A DNA stretch of 64,000 nt. It comes from Isoetes taiwanensis. Taxonomy: Eukaryota > Streptophyta > Lycopodiopsida > Isoetales > Isoetaceae. Where the stretch lies: assembly GCA_021234155.1 (NCBI GenBank), contig JAJEKV010000282.1:186001-250000 (forward strand), given 5' to 3'. Below, piece after piece: positions 34,239 to 45,078 of this stretch (within the stretch, counting starts at the first letter, position 1; each line of letters starts with the position of its first letter). The notes under the pieces are model-generated. The model saw nothing but the letters and a program-made list of their open reading frames with translations. It had not been told where the DNA came from and searched no databases. Both the position numbers and the translations under genes were made by a program.

Positions 34239-34369
34239 GTAATGTTACAAGTATCGACTCACTTTTCCAACATGAAAGAGAAATGTTCGCGACGGCCAAG
34301 GTAATGTTACAAGTATCGAATCACTTTTCCAACAGGAAAGAGAAATGTTCACGGCGGCCTTGGCCGCCG
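34239..34369 (+). repeat. 62-bp tandem duplication ending in a GC-rich perfect hairpin
   Basis: GTAATGTTACAAGTATCGA begins at 34239 and 34301. The second half ends in CGGCGGCC-TT-GGCCGCCG (34352-34369), a perfect 8-bp stem; the first half has a shorter, imperfect version (GCGACGGCC). Confidence 0.75.
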
Positions 34370-35004
34370 CGATAAATTTCTTGTATTTAATTATTGCTTT
34401 TAAACATCTTAGAAAACCACCTTGGTGAACACCATATAAAATTCATATAAGGTTTTTAATGATATCAACCCACAAAGATGTATTGGTCTTATTAAGCGGT
34501 TTTATATATATAACTAGGGTAAAAACCCATATTGGTTTTAATTTTGGGTGCCTTGTGCTGGGGTACTCAAGATTGCTGCTCTTCTGTCAGGTGCGCGATC
34601 CCAGTGCTGTTATCCTCGACCACTGCCTGCATTTATCTCCATCTCGCCTCCATGGCTGGTGTGCTGCCCTCGCTAAGTCGCAATCATGGGTCTGTTGACC
34701 CAGGTGTGTCTATTGCGCCTTAACATGGGCTTCTTTCCCCATGGAGGAGGCCTCTGGTCTAGGTCGTTTTTGTGGTGGGCCATCTACATGATATCCCTCA
34801 AGGCTGTGCAAGCTGGCATTTGATTATGAGTATGTTTGGGTATCGATCTGGATCTGAACTTGGGCGGGGTCTGACAGTTGTCGTCATCCATGTAGGGACC
34901 ATGGGAGGGGGCTACAAGCGTGGTCATGGCAGAGGGGAAAGGGACTAAAGAACTCTTTACAAGTTCACAGGGTTACCTAGAAGTTCAAAGAATGAAAGCA
35001 AAGC
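34370..35004 (+). other. Intergenic, nothing recognised
   Basis: Frequent stops on both strands. No motif could be assigned. Confidence 0.35.
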
Positions 35005-35085
35005 ATAAATGACATTCGCCTCTAGTGGTTGGCATGGGGGTTCTTAGGTAGAAGGCTCAATTCTCGTTGTCGTCGAAATTCTTTT
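35005..35085 (+). repeat. tRNA-derived SINE-like sequence, copy 2
   Basis: CTAGTGGTTGGCATGGGGG (A-box-like) and GGCTCAATTCT (B-box-like, 35054-35064) are followed by AAATTCTTTTGG. They share order and spacing with the block at 27194-27278. Confidence 0.4.
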
Positions 35086-36304
35086 GGAATGAGTAGGATT
35101 TGGAAATATGCTATCTATGAATGATGCAAGCTACCTACAATCAGACACACGGTCAAGTCACTTTTGACTATAACCCCGACAGAGAAATGTAGGTAAAAGT
35201 GGTCAGAAGAGAAAAAGTATGGAAGCAAGAAGAAACATGGAAGCAGGCGAAACTGGAAGGCTAGAGATATATAGCATAAGGATAGCTATTGAAAGTGAAG
35301 AAAAGTTCCAGAGAGGGAAAGTGGAAAAGTTCTAGAAAGAGAATGAGCCCAAAGCTTTACAGAGAGAATGGGACCAAGGTGCTAGTATTAAAGAATAAGA
35401 CTTGCATTGTGAAGATTGACGTTTGATCAATTACTAAAGAATAAGACTTGCATCTTGAAGATCAACTCTGATTAGTTTATATTACAAGAGACAAATTATA
35501 CTAGATTGTCAAAAAACTCGATGTCCCTATTCATGTTGCTGCATTCCCCCATAACTAGCTATGTTACCTCGCTACTATAGCTAAACATTTGACATTCATA
35601 GAATTCTTCCTCCCATGAAGGATGCTGATTCTAGAGGTGTCACCCGCTACCATGTTGTGGTCTTCTTAACCGGCTTTGCTTCCTCGCTACTATAGCTAAA
35701 TATTTGGCATTCATAGAATTCTTCTCCCACTTGGGATGCAGATTCTAGAGGTGTCAACTTCTACCATGCTGCGGTCTCCTTCCCGCTTTAAGTTCTTGAA
35801 CTGCTGCAGTATGCATCTTGAATCTTCGCATCCTCACATTTCTCAACTGTGGTCTCGTTCGCATCCTCACTTTTGTCTGCTAAAACTCCTTTTGTTGCCA
35901 AAATATGCAGCCACTAACCTGTCTTATCCATGGAGTTTGCATGGTGCAACCTACTGCACACCATGCAATGCACTCTCCCACATCTCATACATGTGGGGAG
36001 CTTGTTTTTTAGGCAGTTGCAATTGGTGCAAATGCACCAAGGTTAAGGTCCTCCAATTGTTATTGAAGGGAACCTCACATTTCAGTGGCAGTGCAGATGA
36101 CATCGAGGATCACTGCTTCTTCTTTCTCGTGTTTGCGATTCTTCACTCACAACACTTTTCCCTTTTCCTGACGACATTCTAATATGGCTATAGGCCAGCT
36201 CGAGGAAGTGGCTCAAGCCCGGCAAGGAAATATCTAGACTGCTTATAAGGGAATAGTTTATGGGAACATTAGATTATTGAATTATAAACCTTAGCTATGG
36301 AAAA
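35086..36304 (+). other. Intergenic, nothing firmly recognised
   Basis: Related ~30-60 bp stretches repeat near 35570 and 35690 (CTCGCTACTATAGCTAAA followed by CATTCATAGAATTCTTC), a diverged local duplication of about 120-bp period. A 148-codon open frame at 35736-36182 has no recognisable domain. Confidence 0.35.
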
Positions 36305-36843
36305 TATTCAACCTTTTAAAAGGAAATGGCTGATAACAGGTTGAAGGCCATTATAGCCAACACCCTGATATTCAACCTTTTAAAAGAGAATGGCTGATAA
36401 CAGGTCGAAGGCCATTATAGCCAACACCCTGATACACGAATTGGGCAAGCGACAGATTGAAGCAATCCGACCGACCTTTATCTGATCCAGACCGATATAT
36501 AGCTATTAATATATGAATTCGTTATATTTACCTACTGCCTTTAACCCCAGATTATCTCGATGCCAAAAAGGTCTGATAGGAAAAAAGGTCTTGATCTTAT
36601 ATAAATGAGAGAGCAACTTGTACATCGGTATGCAGTCTTGTGCCTTCGCCTTCCAGAGCCCAAATCCATAATTGAACACCTGTCTTTCAAGTCTGAAGCG
36701 ATTCCTTGCTAGAGAGTTAAGAGTAAAAGAGTATTCTTGATGGATTGAGCCCGATTGAGTGGTTATTATCCCCTAAATATTGGAGGATTTCTGATTAATT
36801 TCTGCGCTTCTTAACTCTAGAGTACTGTTATTCATATCAATTT
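36305..36843 (+). repeat. Copia 5' LTR (3' part) with U3 duplication and TATA box
   Basis: The end is placed just before the primer-binding site at 36844. A TATATAAA box is at 36598-36605. A 64-bp direct duplication (starting 36305 and 36369, TATTCAACCTTTTAAAA...) lies ~230 bp upstream of it, where LTR enhancers are found. The exact 5' end of the LTR is not resolved, and the 3' LTR is not in the window. Confidence 0.5.
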
Positions 36844-36861
36844 TGGTATCAAAGCCAAGTC
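36844..36861 (+). promoter_or_regulatory. Copia primer-binding site (tRNA-iMet type)
   Basis: TGGTATCAAAGCCAAGTC matches the iMet complement with one difference and lies 20 bases before the gag start codon at 36881. Confidence 0.7.
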
Positions 36862-36880
36862 TTTCCTAGAATCTATGCTA

Positions 36881-38898
36881 ATGGCTCATCGTTTCAATAT
36901 CCCTGAAAGCCAGTACTTAAGAACTGTTGATTTTATAGCAAATGAAATTGCTAATCAGATAGCATGCCACCGCTAAAATGTATTAGGTCATACCGTGGAG
37001 GGGAATATCTATCTGCAAAGTTTAAAACATTCTGTATCACACATGGCATCAAAAGACAGTTAACATGCAGGTACACTCCTCAACAAAATGGGGTCTCTGA
37101 AAGGAAAAACAGGACAATTATGGATGCTGTCAGGTCTATGCTAAAGGAAAGTGGCCTGCCAAATTATCTTTGGGTAGAAGCCTTGCAAACTGCTATAGAA
37201 ATTCAGAATGTTCTTCCATCATCTGCATTGCATGGGAATATACCAAACATTGTATGGAATCCAAATGAGAAAGTGGACTATATGAAATACAAGGTTTATG
37301 GTTGCTTGGTATATACTCATGTCCCCTCAGAACTAAGAAAAAAATTGGATAATAGAGCTGAGATTGGTTTTTTGGTTGGCTATGACACTGAACCTAAGGG
37401 ATATAGAGTATATAATCCTGAAACAAAAACCATTGTGGTCAGCCGAGATGTTTTATTCAATGAGAATGTCTTATACAAATACAGATACAAAAAGGGAGTA
37501 AAAATAGTATCTAAAAGTATAGAACCTATGGGTGAATTTGATGCTAATGATGCAGATGAGACAGAGGAGATTGAGCAGGCTATTCAAGGAGAGGAGGAGG
37601 TGCAGAATATCCAGGGAAATGCAGAAGAAGAGGAGAGTCAAGTTCCTCAAGTACATGATGAACATAAAGCTGCTGAGGTGGAGCAAGAACCAGAACAAGG
37701 AATACAAGAAGTACATGATACAGTAAAAATAAAAGGGAAAAGGAAAACTCAAGCAGAAAAATTACTTGAAGAAGCAAAGTTAGGAGACAAATCTTATGGC
37801 AGAACTGAACAGGGTAAAAGTAGACGTATTGGAGCAGTAGAACATGAGCAAATAATGACCATTCTGGAGGATGAAGCCATACCACAGAATTTTGCAGAGG
37901 TCCAAGAAAGTCCAGACAAAAAAGAATGGATGGCAGCCATGAATGATGAACTTATATCATTTGAAGATACAAACACATATGAACTAGTAAAATCTGATGG
38001 CAAGCAGAATATCATAGGGTGTAAATGGTTGTACAAAATCAAGCTTAACCCAGATGGAAGCAAGAAATTTAAAGCAAGGTTAGTTGCTCAAGGTTACACT
38101 CAGAAAAAGGGCAGAGATTATGATGAAACCTATTCTCCTATAGTAAAACTTACAAGCATCAGAATTTTATTAGCTATGGCAAATGCTCTGAATTTAGAAT
38201 TGCATCATATGGATGTCAAAACAACATTTTTAAATGCAAAACTTGAGGAGGAGGCTTTTATGAGGCAAGCACCAGGCTATGAGAAAGGGGAAAACATGAT
38301 ATGGAAACTGAATAGGGCTGTATATGGAATGAAGCAATCACCAAGGGAATGGTATCTATGTATGAACCAATTTTTACAAGAACAGAATTTTGAGAAGTTG
38401 CAAAATGATGGCAACTTGTATAGATTCAAGCAAGGTGAAGATTATTGCATAGTTGCATTGTATGTGGATGATTGTATCATGATGGCTAGTTCTATGAAGA
38501 TTCTAAATTTATGCAAAGACATCCTGAAATCACGGTTTCAAATGGCAGACCTAGGTGAACTGAAAAAGTTCCTAGGTATAGAGGTTGACAGGAATAGAGA
38601 GCAAAAATGGTTGAGGTTACATCAAGACAAACATGTGGAAAATATGCTCAAAAGGTTCAACCTAACTGAAGCAAAACCAGCAAAAATCCCAATGACTCCA
38701 GGACATAGATTAACTTATGTGCAAGATTCTACTGAAGAATAAAATATTCCTTATAGGGCACTAATTGGGTGTTTGCTTTATTTGGCTAATAATACTCGGC
38801 CTGACATTGCTTATGCAGTCAACATCCTCAGCAGAAGAAATCACAATGCAACAAGAGAACATTGGGAGGCAGCCAAACGAGTTTTGAAATATCTAAAA
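36881..38898 (+). pseudogene. Ty1/copia gag-pol with large internal deletion, cut by gypsy
   Basis: Gag starts at ATG 36881 (MAHRFNIPES...) but is joined after ~27 codons (about 36963) to the integrase core, so most of gag, protease and the integrase N-terminus are gone. In the core the second catalytic Asp is Tyr (RSYRGGEY, codon at 36991), while the Glu (GVSERKNRT) remains. The frame then runs through an acidic linker into the copia RT (CKWLYKIKLNPDG, KARLVAQGYTQ, HHMDVKTTFLN, YVDD at 38461-38472). A TAA at 38740-38742 interrupts the frame. RNase H begins (RPDIAYAVNILSRR) and is cut at 38898 by the LTR of the next element. Non-functional. Confidence 0.85.
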
Positions 38899-40493
38899 TG
38901 TGACGTTCCAAGTATTTATACGGTATATGTATAAATACATTGACACGTCACCCAGTGAACGTACGCCACCATGGGGCACGGTAACTTAGGGGGTTGACCA
39001 AAAGGGATTTAGTTAGCTATGTTAATCTAATTATAAAGGATAATTATAAAGGCACATGTATTGGGTCAACTAATGGGTTGGGAAGGTGCCACTTGGCAAA
39101 ACCCGAGTGGTCAGCATGGGGATTGCTAAATCTAGCCACCAAAGGGAAGCGCCACCCTCTTCATACCCACAATTCGACCCACCTGAGCGCCCAGAAGCAG
39201 CTGACCACCCAAGAGTTGTAGCTGATCTTCCCCAAATCGCCAAACACCCTTTAGCTGTTGCTGTCACCCTCCGTACGTCACCATGGAAGCACCCCACGAT
39301 AACGGCTCCAGCAGAAACACTGGTTAGTAGTAGTTTAATTGTGAATTGTAGAATAATACTCTTTTCTGATTGCTTTTGTTGAGATTAACCCTTCTCTGGT
39401 AAGTAGGATTACATTTCAATTATGAATGGTGCTCTGTTACGAAATGATGGATGAATCTATGGAGTAGATTAGTAGTTTCCATTAAACAGGGGTTTAAAGG
39501 GGGGGTAGAGACCTCTGAGCTCATATATGATAGTATGCTCCTAGATAGAGCCCTGTAATATTCCCATTAGTTGCGGCTGCAGGTACAAGAGACCACCAAT
39601 AGGGTCATAGATGCTATGGTCCGGCTTAGCACCGATATAAAGGACACAAGGTGAAGTGGGGGTGGGTCTTGCCGCAACATAAAAGGCTCCTGAGACTCCT
39701 ACAGTGGGCTAGGCCTGATAGCCGGTCACGTAGAGGGCCGGGTATGGGTCTGACACTCCCTGGGTGTAGAGGTGTGATCCGTATGGAGCATCTTGCACTT
39801 TGAGTAGATTTAGGGTGAGTAAGTTGGGTACGGATGGGGGTCGCTGAGCGCGGACGTATTCTCTAGCTCACCCATGGAACCACCGGTGATCTGGAAGGGG
39901 ATGCCTCCCCGACCTGCCTCATCGGACCGGGTGTCATGAACCCCGAGTAGACTCAAACGGGTGATTCCTTGAGTTTGCGTCTCCAGGAAAGGCTATAAGG
40001 GCCATAGCGTGAATCGACCCATCCGCAGAAGTGTGCACATGAGGGGCGGATGGAGTGGACAACCCTAGCCGATGTTCTATGCCAGATAGCGCCATGCCAA
40101 GACTTCGATGTCCGCCTGATCTCTTGAGGCCTAGCCGTCGGGCCGATCCTCACTAGAGTGCGAGGCGGGGTAGAACACGAGGTTTGGGGTGTTCTCTTAG
40201 TTTTAGATGTATATTCTTTGCCGTTGTTAATTGGATGGATGTGCCACCCTTCGTGGTGGTTATTTATATCTGATTATGCTGTGTGCTAACCCTTGTATTC
40301 ATGCTTCCGCGACGTAGGCGCCCATCGAAGGCGTGGGCCGAATGACACCTCCGTGTCCTTCACCCGAGCCTCTCCACGTAGATGGCCGGGTTAGACGGAG
40401 GGCCCTGCTCATGGCGAGATGGTCGCCATGGGAGGGGAAAGTCCCCGTATGTATCTGGTAGGGGGTCGTATATATTTAGAGGCGTCCAAGCGA
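38899..40493 (+). repeat. 5' LTR of the plus-strand chromovirus
   Basis: It starts TGTGACGTTCC exactly where copia coding sequence stops and ends before TGGTATCGAGG. Its length (1,595 bp) is close to the 1,624-1,632 bp of the related LTRs at 20-31 kb. The terminal bases before the PBS are degenerate (GGCGTCCAAGCGA in place of ...CGTCACA). Confidence 0.7.
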
Positions 40494-40508
40494 TGGTATC
40501 GAGGCGCG
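40494..40508 (+). promoter_or_regulatory. Primer-binding site (degenerate tRNA-iMet type)
   Basis: TGGTATCGAGGCGCG follows the LTR. It shares the TGGTATCGAG form with the PBS of the minus-strand relative. Confidence 0.6.
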
Positions 40509-41284
40509 TGATTTGGTTGCACGAAATCATAGCGACAAACACTAACTCGTTAGCCTGGTAGTTAGGAGGAGGCTAAGTTAATGTGTTGTTAGTCCTCTTT
40601 GATGTTTGGTTCTGTGTTAGGTTAAATCAAGAAATTGTAAGTTACAAGAAGTTAGGGCGACTGGAGGGCCCAAGTTTGGAAGGATTATAAAATTTTATAG
40701 GTAGCTTAAATGAAGGAGAAAGTGGTTCCATTGGATCGGGCGTACCCCAAATACCCTAGGACGGTCATCGCTGGTGGAAAAGTGGTCAAGGGAAGGCCCG
40801 AAAGTCAACTCGGGCGCCGCTTGAATTTTATCGCCTTGCAGTCGACGTGGGAGATCCAGAAATGCAGCCGGCGCCCGACCTCACCGACGCGAGTCAACGC
40901 GGGCCCGGAAGTCAACCCGGGCGCCGCTTGCTTTTCGACCCCCAGCTGCGGTGGGAGCGCGTAGAATGCAGCCGGCAATACCATCAGTATGCCCAGCGTG
41001 ATTTCCGGCCAGATAATTATTTTATAATAACAAAAAAAAAAAAAAAAGTTAATAAGAAAAATTTTAAAATTTTAAAAGTTAACTGGCCGTTAAAGTTTCT
41101 TTTTGTTGTTTTGTTTTCGCCTTGCCTTCAGCGCCTTCGGCCGCCGAAATCGACGCCCGCCATCACCACCAGACTTGACTCTGATTTCTCGCCCTTGTTC
41201 CTTGCGACCCCTAGCGCCTTCCTCCCCGCTTCTCTAGCTGCAAGCGCCTTACCGTCTGCTCTCTTAGACCTTAGTGCTACCGCT
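40509..41284 (+). other. Leader with 107-bp tandem duplication and A-tract
   Basis: Two copies of a GC-rich block starting CCCGRAAGTCAACYCGGGCG lie at 40797 and 40904. An A-run is at 41031-41047. No supported coding sequence; this is the 5' leader of the chromovirus. Confidence 0.55.
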
Positions 41285-42233
41285 ATGGCCAACACCAAGA
41301 GCGCCCCGGACCCCTCTACCCTTACCATAGCCGAGATCTATGCCATGATCGCCCGGTAAGATATGGTGGCTCTTGACCAGCTTTCATTGACATACTTCTA
41401 GACGAGCTAGTAAACAGGTTTGACAACAATGATAGGATCCCCTATCCCATTTACCACTTCTTGGAGCCATCCTTGATCCGGCTGAACCTTCCATGACTTT
41501 CTTACATATGGTCGAGCAACATGACATGGTCATGATGTCGATTAAGTTCCATCCTCCCAACAGAGGGACACACCCAGGAGGAGGACATCGTGACAGAGGC
41601 CGATCAGACGTGGGCTTGGCAAGGGAAGATGACCATCTGGAAATAGAACGAGCCGAGCACGGCTGCTCTGGGGAAGGGAGTACCCAGACTTAGGGGACGG
41701 ACTTGTTGCCATAGATGGCGTGGCAATTGAGGTTCCCCCATAATGGCATGAAGCTTCCCGTGAGCTTCATATGGGGAGCCCCGATCCTCGACATCGTCAC
41801 GTGATTACCTAACGACGATCCAGCATTGATATGACCAAATAATCAATTCCAGATTATGTCAACTTCTTCGGGCCAGAGCATCACAACATTTCGCACAAAA
41901 GTTGAAGAAGATCTTAGGAGAGCCCGGGAGTTCCGGGAAGAGCAGGAGAGGATCGAACGAGAGGAGAAGGCCTCGCAGGACCAGCTGAATCTGCAGGCTT
42001 AAGGGGGATCGTGGAGGGCTGTGCCCACAGACCGAGCACACCACCATTAAGCACCGTAAGAAGGCCGTGGCCCGGAAATCTGGCAGTCAATACAAGGAAA
42101 AATTAAGGATTGTCGGAGCTTTTGGGAAGAATCTGCTCCAGCCGGGAGGAAGGAGCGTTAGTGGACGCTATCCCGACCAGCCGTGAGGGGCCAAGGCGGT
42201 TCGTGATCAAGGGGTGCCGCCAACCAACCCCCA
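41285..42233 (+). pseudogene. Candidate N-terminal tail of the H3-like ORF
   Basis: ATG 41285 begins MANTKSAPDPS, a weak match to the H3 start (A-x-T-K). Its position relative to the PBS matches the MARTKQT start in the minus-strand element. The frame closes at 41359. Around 42035-42090 the sequence reads HTTIKHRKKAVARKS, resembling the end of an H3 tail (...KAARKSA). Linking these to the H3 fold that follows is inference from parallel layout; much of the interval is unreadable. Confidence 0.35.
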
Positions 42234-42545
42234 CCCCACAAAGAAAACCCCATCGGTATATAGACAAGACTTGTTGCCTTACGGGAGATCCGTAAGTTTC
42301 AGAAGTCGACCCAACTTCTGATACGGAAGCTCCCCTTCCAGAGGTTGGTCCGGGAGATTGCACAGGAGTTCAAGACCAACCTCCGCTTCCAGACTTTCGC
42401 CATTTTGGCTCTTCAAGAGGCTGCGGAGGCTTACCTGGTGGCACTTTTTGGTGACGCCAATCTTTGCGCGATCCACGCAAAGAGGGTAACCATAATGCCT
42501 AGGGATTTAGCCCTCGCCCGCAGGATTCGGGGGGAGCATCCTTAG
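42234..42545 (+). pseudogene. Histone H3-like fold domain in the chromovirus leader
   Basis: The sequence encodes KPHRY, then after one frameshift near 42262 a nearly complete H3 core: [17 protein letters not shown] (alphaN/alpha1), [29 protein letters not shown] (alpha2) and [14 protein letters not shown], with a final [10 protein letters not shown] and TAG (42543-42545). This is 75-80% like plant H3 by eye, clearly more canonical than the copy at 28-29 kb. Differences include TFAILAL for SSAVAAL and GDAN for EDTN. An A13 tract at 42603-42615, 58 bases past the stop, suggests capture or insertion of a polyadenylated cDNA. It lies between PBS and gag. Confidence 0.85.
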
Positions 42546-42602
42546 CTTATTTTGCTGGGTTTTCCACATTGTAAATATCTTTTTGGATTTAATAATAATA
42601 AT

Positions 42603-42615
42603 AAAAAAAAAAAAA
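42603..42615 (+). repeat. A-tract downstream of the H3-like domain
   Basis: (AAT)n followed by 13 A, within 60 bases of the H3-like stop codon. It could be the fossil poly(A) of a retrocopied H3 mRNA. Confidence 0.5.
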
Positions 42616-42764
42616 GATTTTGTTTTATATTAAGAATTTTTTTCATTATGTATTAAATACGACAATGCTGACGTCAGCATAATAAAAAGGGATAAGACGA
42701 ATTTTCAAAGTTTCATTTCATTTATCATATCTGTTTTTCTTGCTTCCTCCTCACTTCTAGCGCC

Positions 42765-44165
42765 ATGGCCGCCACTGACTTGCTCGCATGGTACGAAGAC
42801 GGAGAGCACTGGGATCCGCAAGTGCCCTTCGATCTCTTGCGCCCCTTGCTATGCCAGCGTCTGGACCTCATCACCAATATGCAGCAGCACCCGGATTATG
42901 CCGGGTTCTTAGATTTTTACACGGAGGAGATGCTTCCTTTGTGTATCCCTCTTGGGGATCCTCCCCAGTTATACCTAGAGCAGGACGTAGTTAGAGATAT
43001 GTTAGGGGGCGACACCCATGCGTATGATGTGCTGAAAAGGAAGCTCAGATGGGGCAAACACTTGCCCGTTGTGCAGCATCAGGGGAAACAACATCTTGAG
43101 GTTGCCTTCGCCCTAGCCATCCTCATGGATCAATACGTTGAGGATGAAACCTTGCCTGTAGAGAAAGGCAAACTCCCTGAATCTTATGAGGAGGGAGATG
43201 ATGAGCATATAGGTATGGGCGACTTCGCCCGTTGGAAGCAGTTAGCGGAGGAGATGCCACCCCGCCGAGAGCAAGCTGCACGCTTGTCAGGGTTAGATGC
43301 CCTTCCAGTTATTTATCACCAAGGGCAAGAATATCGTCTCTTGAATGATATTATCTGGACTTATCACATGGTGGCCGGATTTAAGCGCCGGCGTAAGGAC
43401 CATGTTCTTTATGAACTAGCGGAGTATTGTATGGATGATTTCATCGACTTCGCTCCTATTGAGCTTCCCCCGGAGGTGCAGCAGCTACTCCAGTTCCGCC
43501 AGGACACCATCGAGCCGGCCGAGACTTTGCTACGGCTTAGGGATCTGGTGATGCAAGAACCGGCCTCTCAGCCCTCACCGGATGCCTTCACAGCTATGGG
43601 ACCTCATGTTCCAAACATCAACATGGTTGAGGTTCCTTCCGATTCGGAGGAGGAGGGAGAGGATCTATACCATAATCCTGCTCATTTGAAGGAGGAGCAG
43701 CAGGAACTTAAGGAAGAAGAGGTCCCTATGGATCTAGATAAGGAGGTGGCCACGTCAGAGACCCCGCAAGGGAAGGTATTGGGCAACCACCTTACCCGTT
43801 TCTTCCTATCAGCCTTTCGACAGGGGCAAGTTCTTTTTATAGCCCGAGATTTAGGGCCGGAGGCTGAAGCTTCATGGTGGATACTCCGTGCTCTCTCCAC
43901 ATTGGCCGGGCACAAGAAGCTTCCCTATCGTACGTTTACATATGTACTCGTACGACGGGATCTTGCCTTGACGGCCTTAGGGCAAGACATTGCACCCTGG
44001 ATGGGCATGAAGCTCCTTACAGCAGCCCCATTGGCTGTTGCCTATCTGCCAGAGGTTGCATCCATTGCGGCTACTACAGTAGACCCCGGGGTGACTCTGC
44101 TACGACACCGACCGCCGCCACCACCTCCTAGGTCTACCAATGAAGAGGGAGGATCTAGTTCTTAA
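42765..44165 (+). CDS. Accessory ORF X of the chromovirus, unknown function (466 aa)
   Basis: ATG 42765 (CGCCATGGCC context, good for a plant start) opens an uninterrupted 466-codon frame, the best preserved non-pol ORF here. The N-terminal ~270 residues look globular and acidic/aromatic. Residues ~285-330 are very acidic with VEVPSDSEEEGED, resembling a SUMO-interacting motif followed by acidic residues. The C-terminal ~120 residues are hydrophobic and globular, ending in a Pro run (RPPPPPPR) and GGSSS. I recognise no family. An intact frame next to a decayed H3-like region suggests recent selection or a recently active element. It may be spliced to the next ORF: TTGTCTTACAG at 44382-44392 is a good 3' splice site, but no clear donor was fixed. 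Confidence 0.6.
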   Translation: MAATDLLAWYEDGEHWDPQVPFDLLRPLLCQRLDLITNMQQHPDYAGFLDFYTEEMLPLCIPLGDPPQLYLEQDVVRDMLGGDTHAYDVLKRKLRWGKHLPVVQHQGKQHLEVAFALAILMDQYVEDETLPVEKGKLPESYEEGDDEHIGMGDFARWKQLAEEMPPRREQAARLSGLDALPVIYHQGQEYRLLNDIIWTYHMVAGFKRRRKDHVLYELAEYCMDDFIDFAPIELPPEVQQLLQFRQDTIEPAETLLRLRDLVMQEPASQPSPDAFTAMGPHVPNINMVEVPSDSEEEGEDLYHNPAHLKEEQQELKEEEVPMDLDKEVATSETPQGKVLGNHLTRFFLSAFRQGQVLFIARDLGPEAEASWWILRALSTLAGHKKLPYRTFTYVLVRRDLALTALGQDIAPWMGMKLLTAAPLAVAYLPEVASIAATTVDPGVTLLRHRPPPPPPRSTNEEGGSSS

Positions 44166-44392
44166 ATAATAGTATTACGCATTTTTGTATTGCGTATGAT
44201 TGTAGAACTTTGGGTTGGCAAATCCTTAGCCATTCTATAATATGATATACCCCTTTTCTGACCGATTGTGATTATTGTATTGAGGAATACAACTAAAAAT
44301 TGTTCTTTTTCATGATGTGTTCTTCTAATTATTGGAGTTAGAGTATGATAAAATTATACAACGCTCTATATTCATTGCCATTGTCTTACAGA

Positions 44393-44829
44393 AGAGACAC
44401 TTCTGGAATATGAAGAGAGGATTACAGACTTGATCAGGAGGGATGATCCAGGGCCCCCCGAACAGGACTATGGCCAAAGATATGGGGAATATCCAGAATG
44501 GGACGAAGGTTATGAGATGGAACCCCCGCCACCAGGAGAACCCTATGATCCAGCTAAGGGGATGGAGATAGTTAATATTCTCAGGGACAGAGCTTTCGAG
44601 GACCTAAGAAAACTCTGTGCCGCACTTGGGACTATTGGAGCATGAGGACGCCAACGACCACCTGTGGCAACTCTTTTATGCTTTAAGGAGGCTTTTCAAT
44701 CTCCTCATCATTAGCCCAACGTGGGAATACCAACCAGTCATTGTCCAAGCCTGGGCACGCTACACGCTCGTTAGGGCTGTGCGTGAGAGTGTTCGCTACT
44801 CGATCTTGTACCCCTTTGCGAACCCCTAG
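44393..44829 (+). pseudogene. Accessory ORF Y, unknown function (~145 aa)
   Basis: After an acceptor-like TACAG, a frame begins (ETLLEYEERITDLIRR...) and runs acidic and Pro-rich. It shifts once near 44635 and continues as HEDANDHLWQLFYALRR to AVRESVRY and a TAG at 44827-44829. The C-terminal half is strongly helical. There is no recognised domain. It may be a second exon of ORF X or a separate protein. Gag-pol starts 250 bp downstream. Confidence 0.45.
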
Positions 44830-45078
44830 GCCGGGTCTTTCCAGTTTTGTTTTTTTTTATTATGCTGTATGTGAGTGCAACTTCAAGTTTCAGCTGTATC
44901 AAGTTTTGTTCTTGTGTAATACTTCTGTATCAACCTTTGGCAGTACTAAGGTGTGGAACTGTAATAGAAAAAGTTTTTCTTATAATAATAAATTCCCTTA
45001 TGTTCTCTTCCTATACTCTATCCGACATAATAAATTTTGTAAGAATTTATGTGCTATAGTTATGCTTATACCTTTTTC

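Noticed and set aside
35736-36182. 148-codon open frame as a gene
   Set aside because: Cys/His/Leu-rich without a domain, no start or splice context, and located in repeat-derived sequence.
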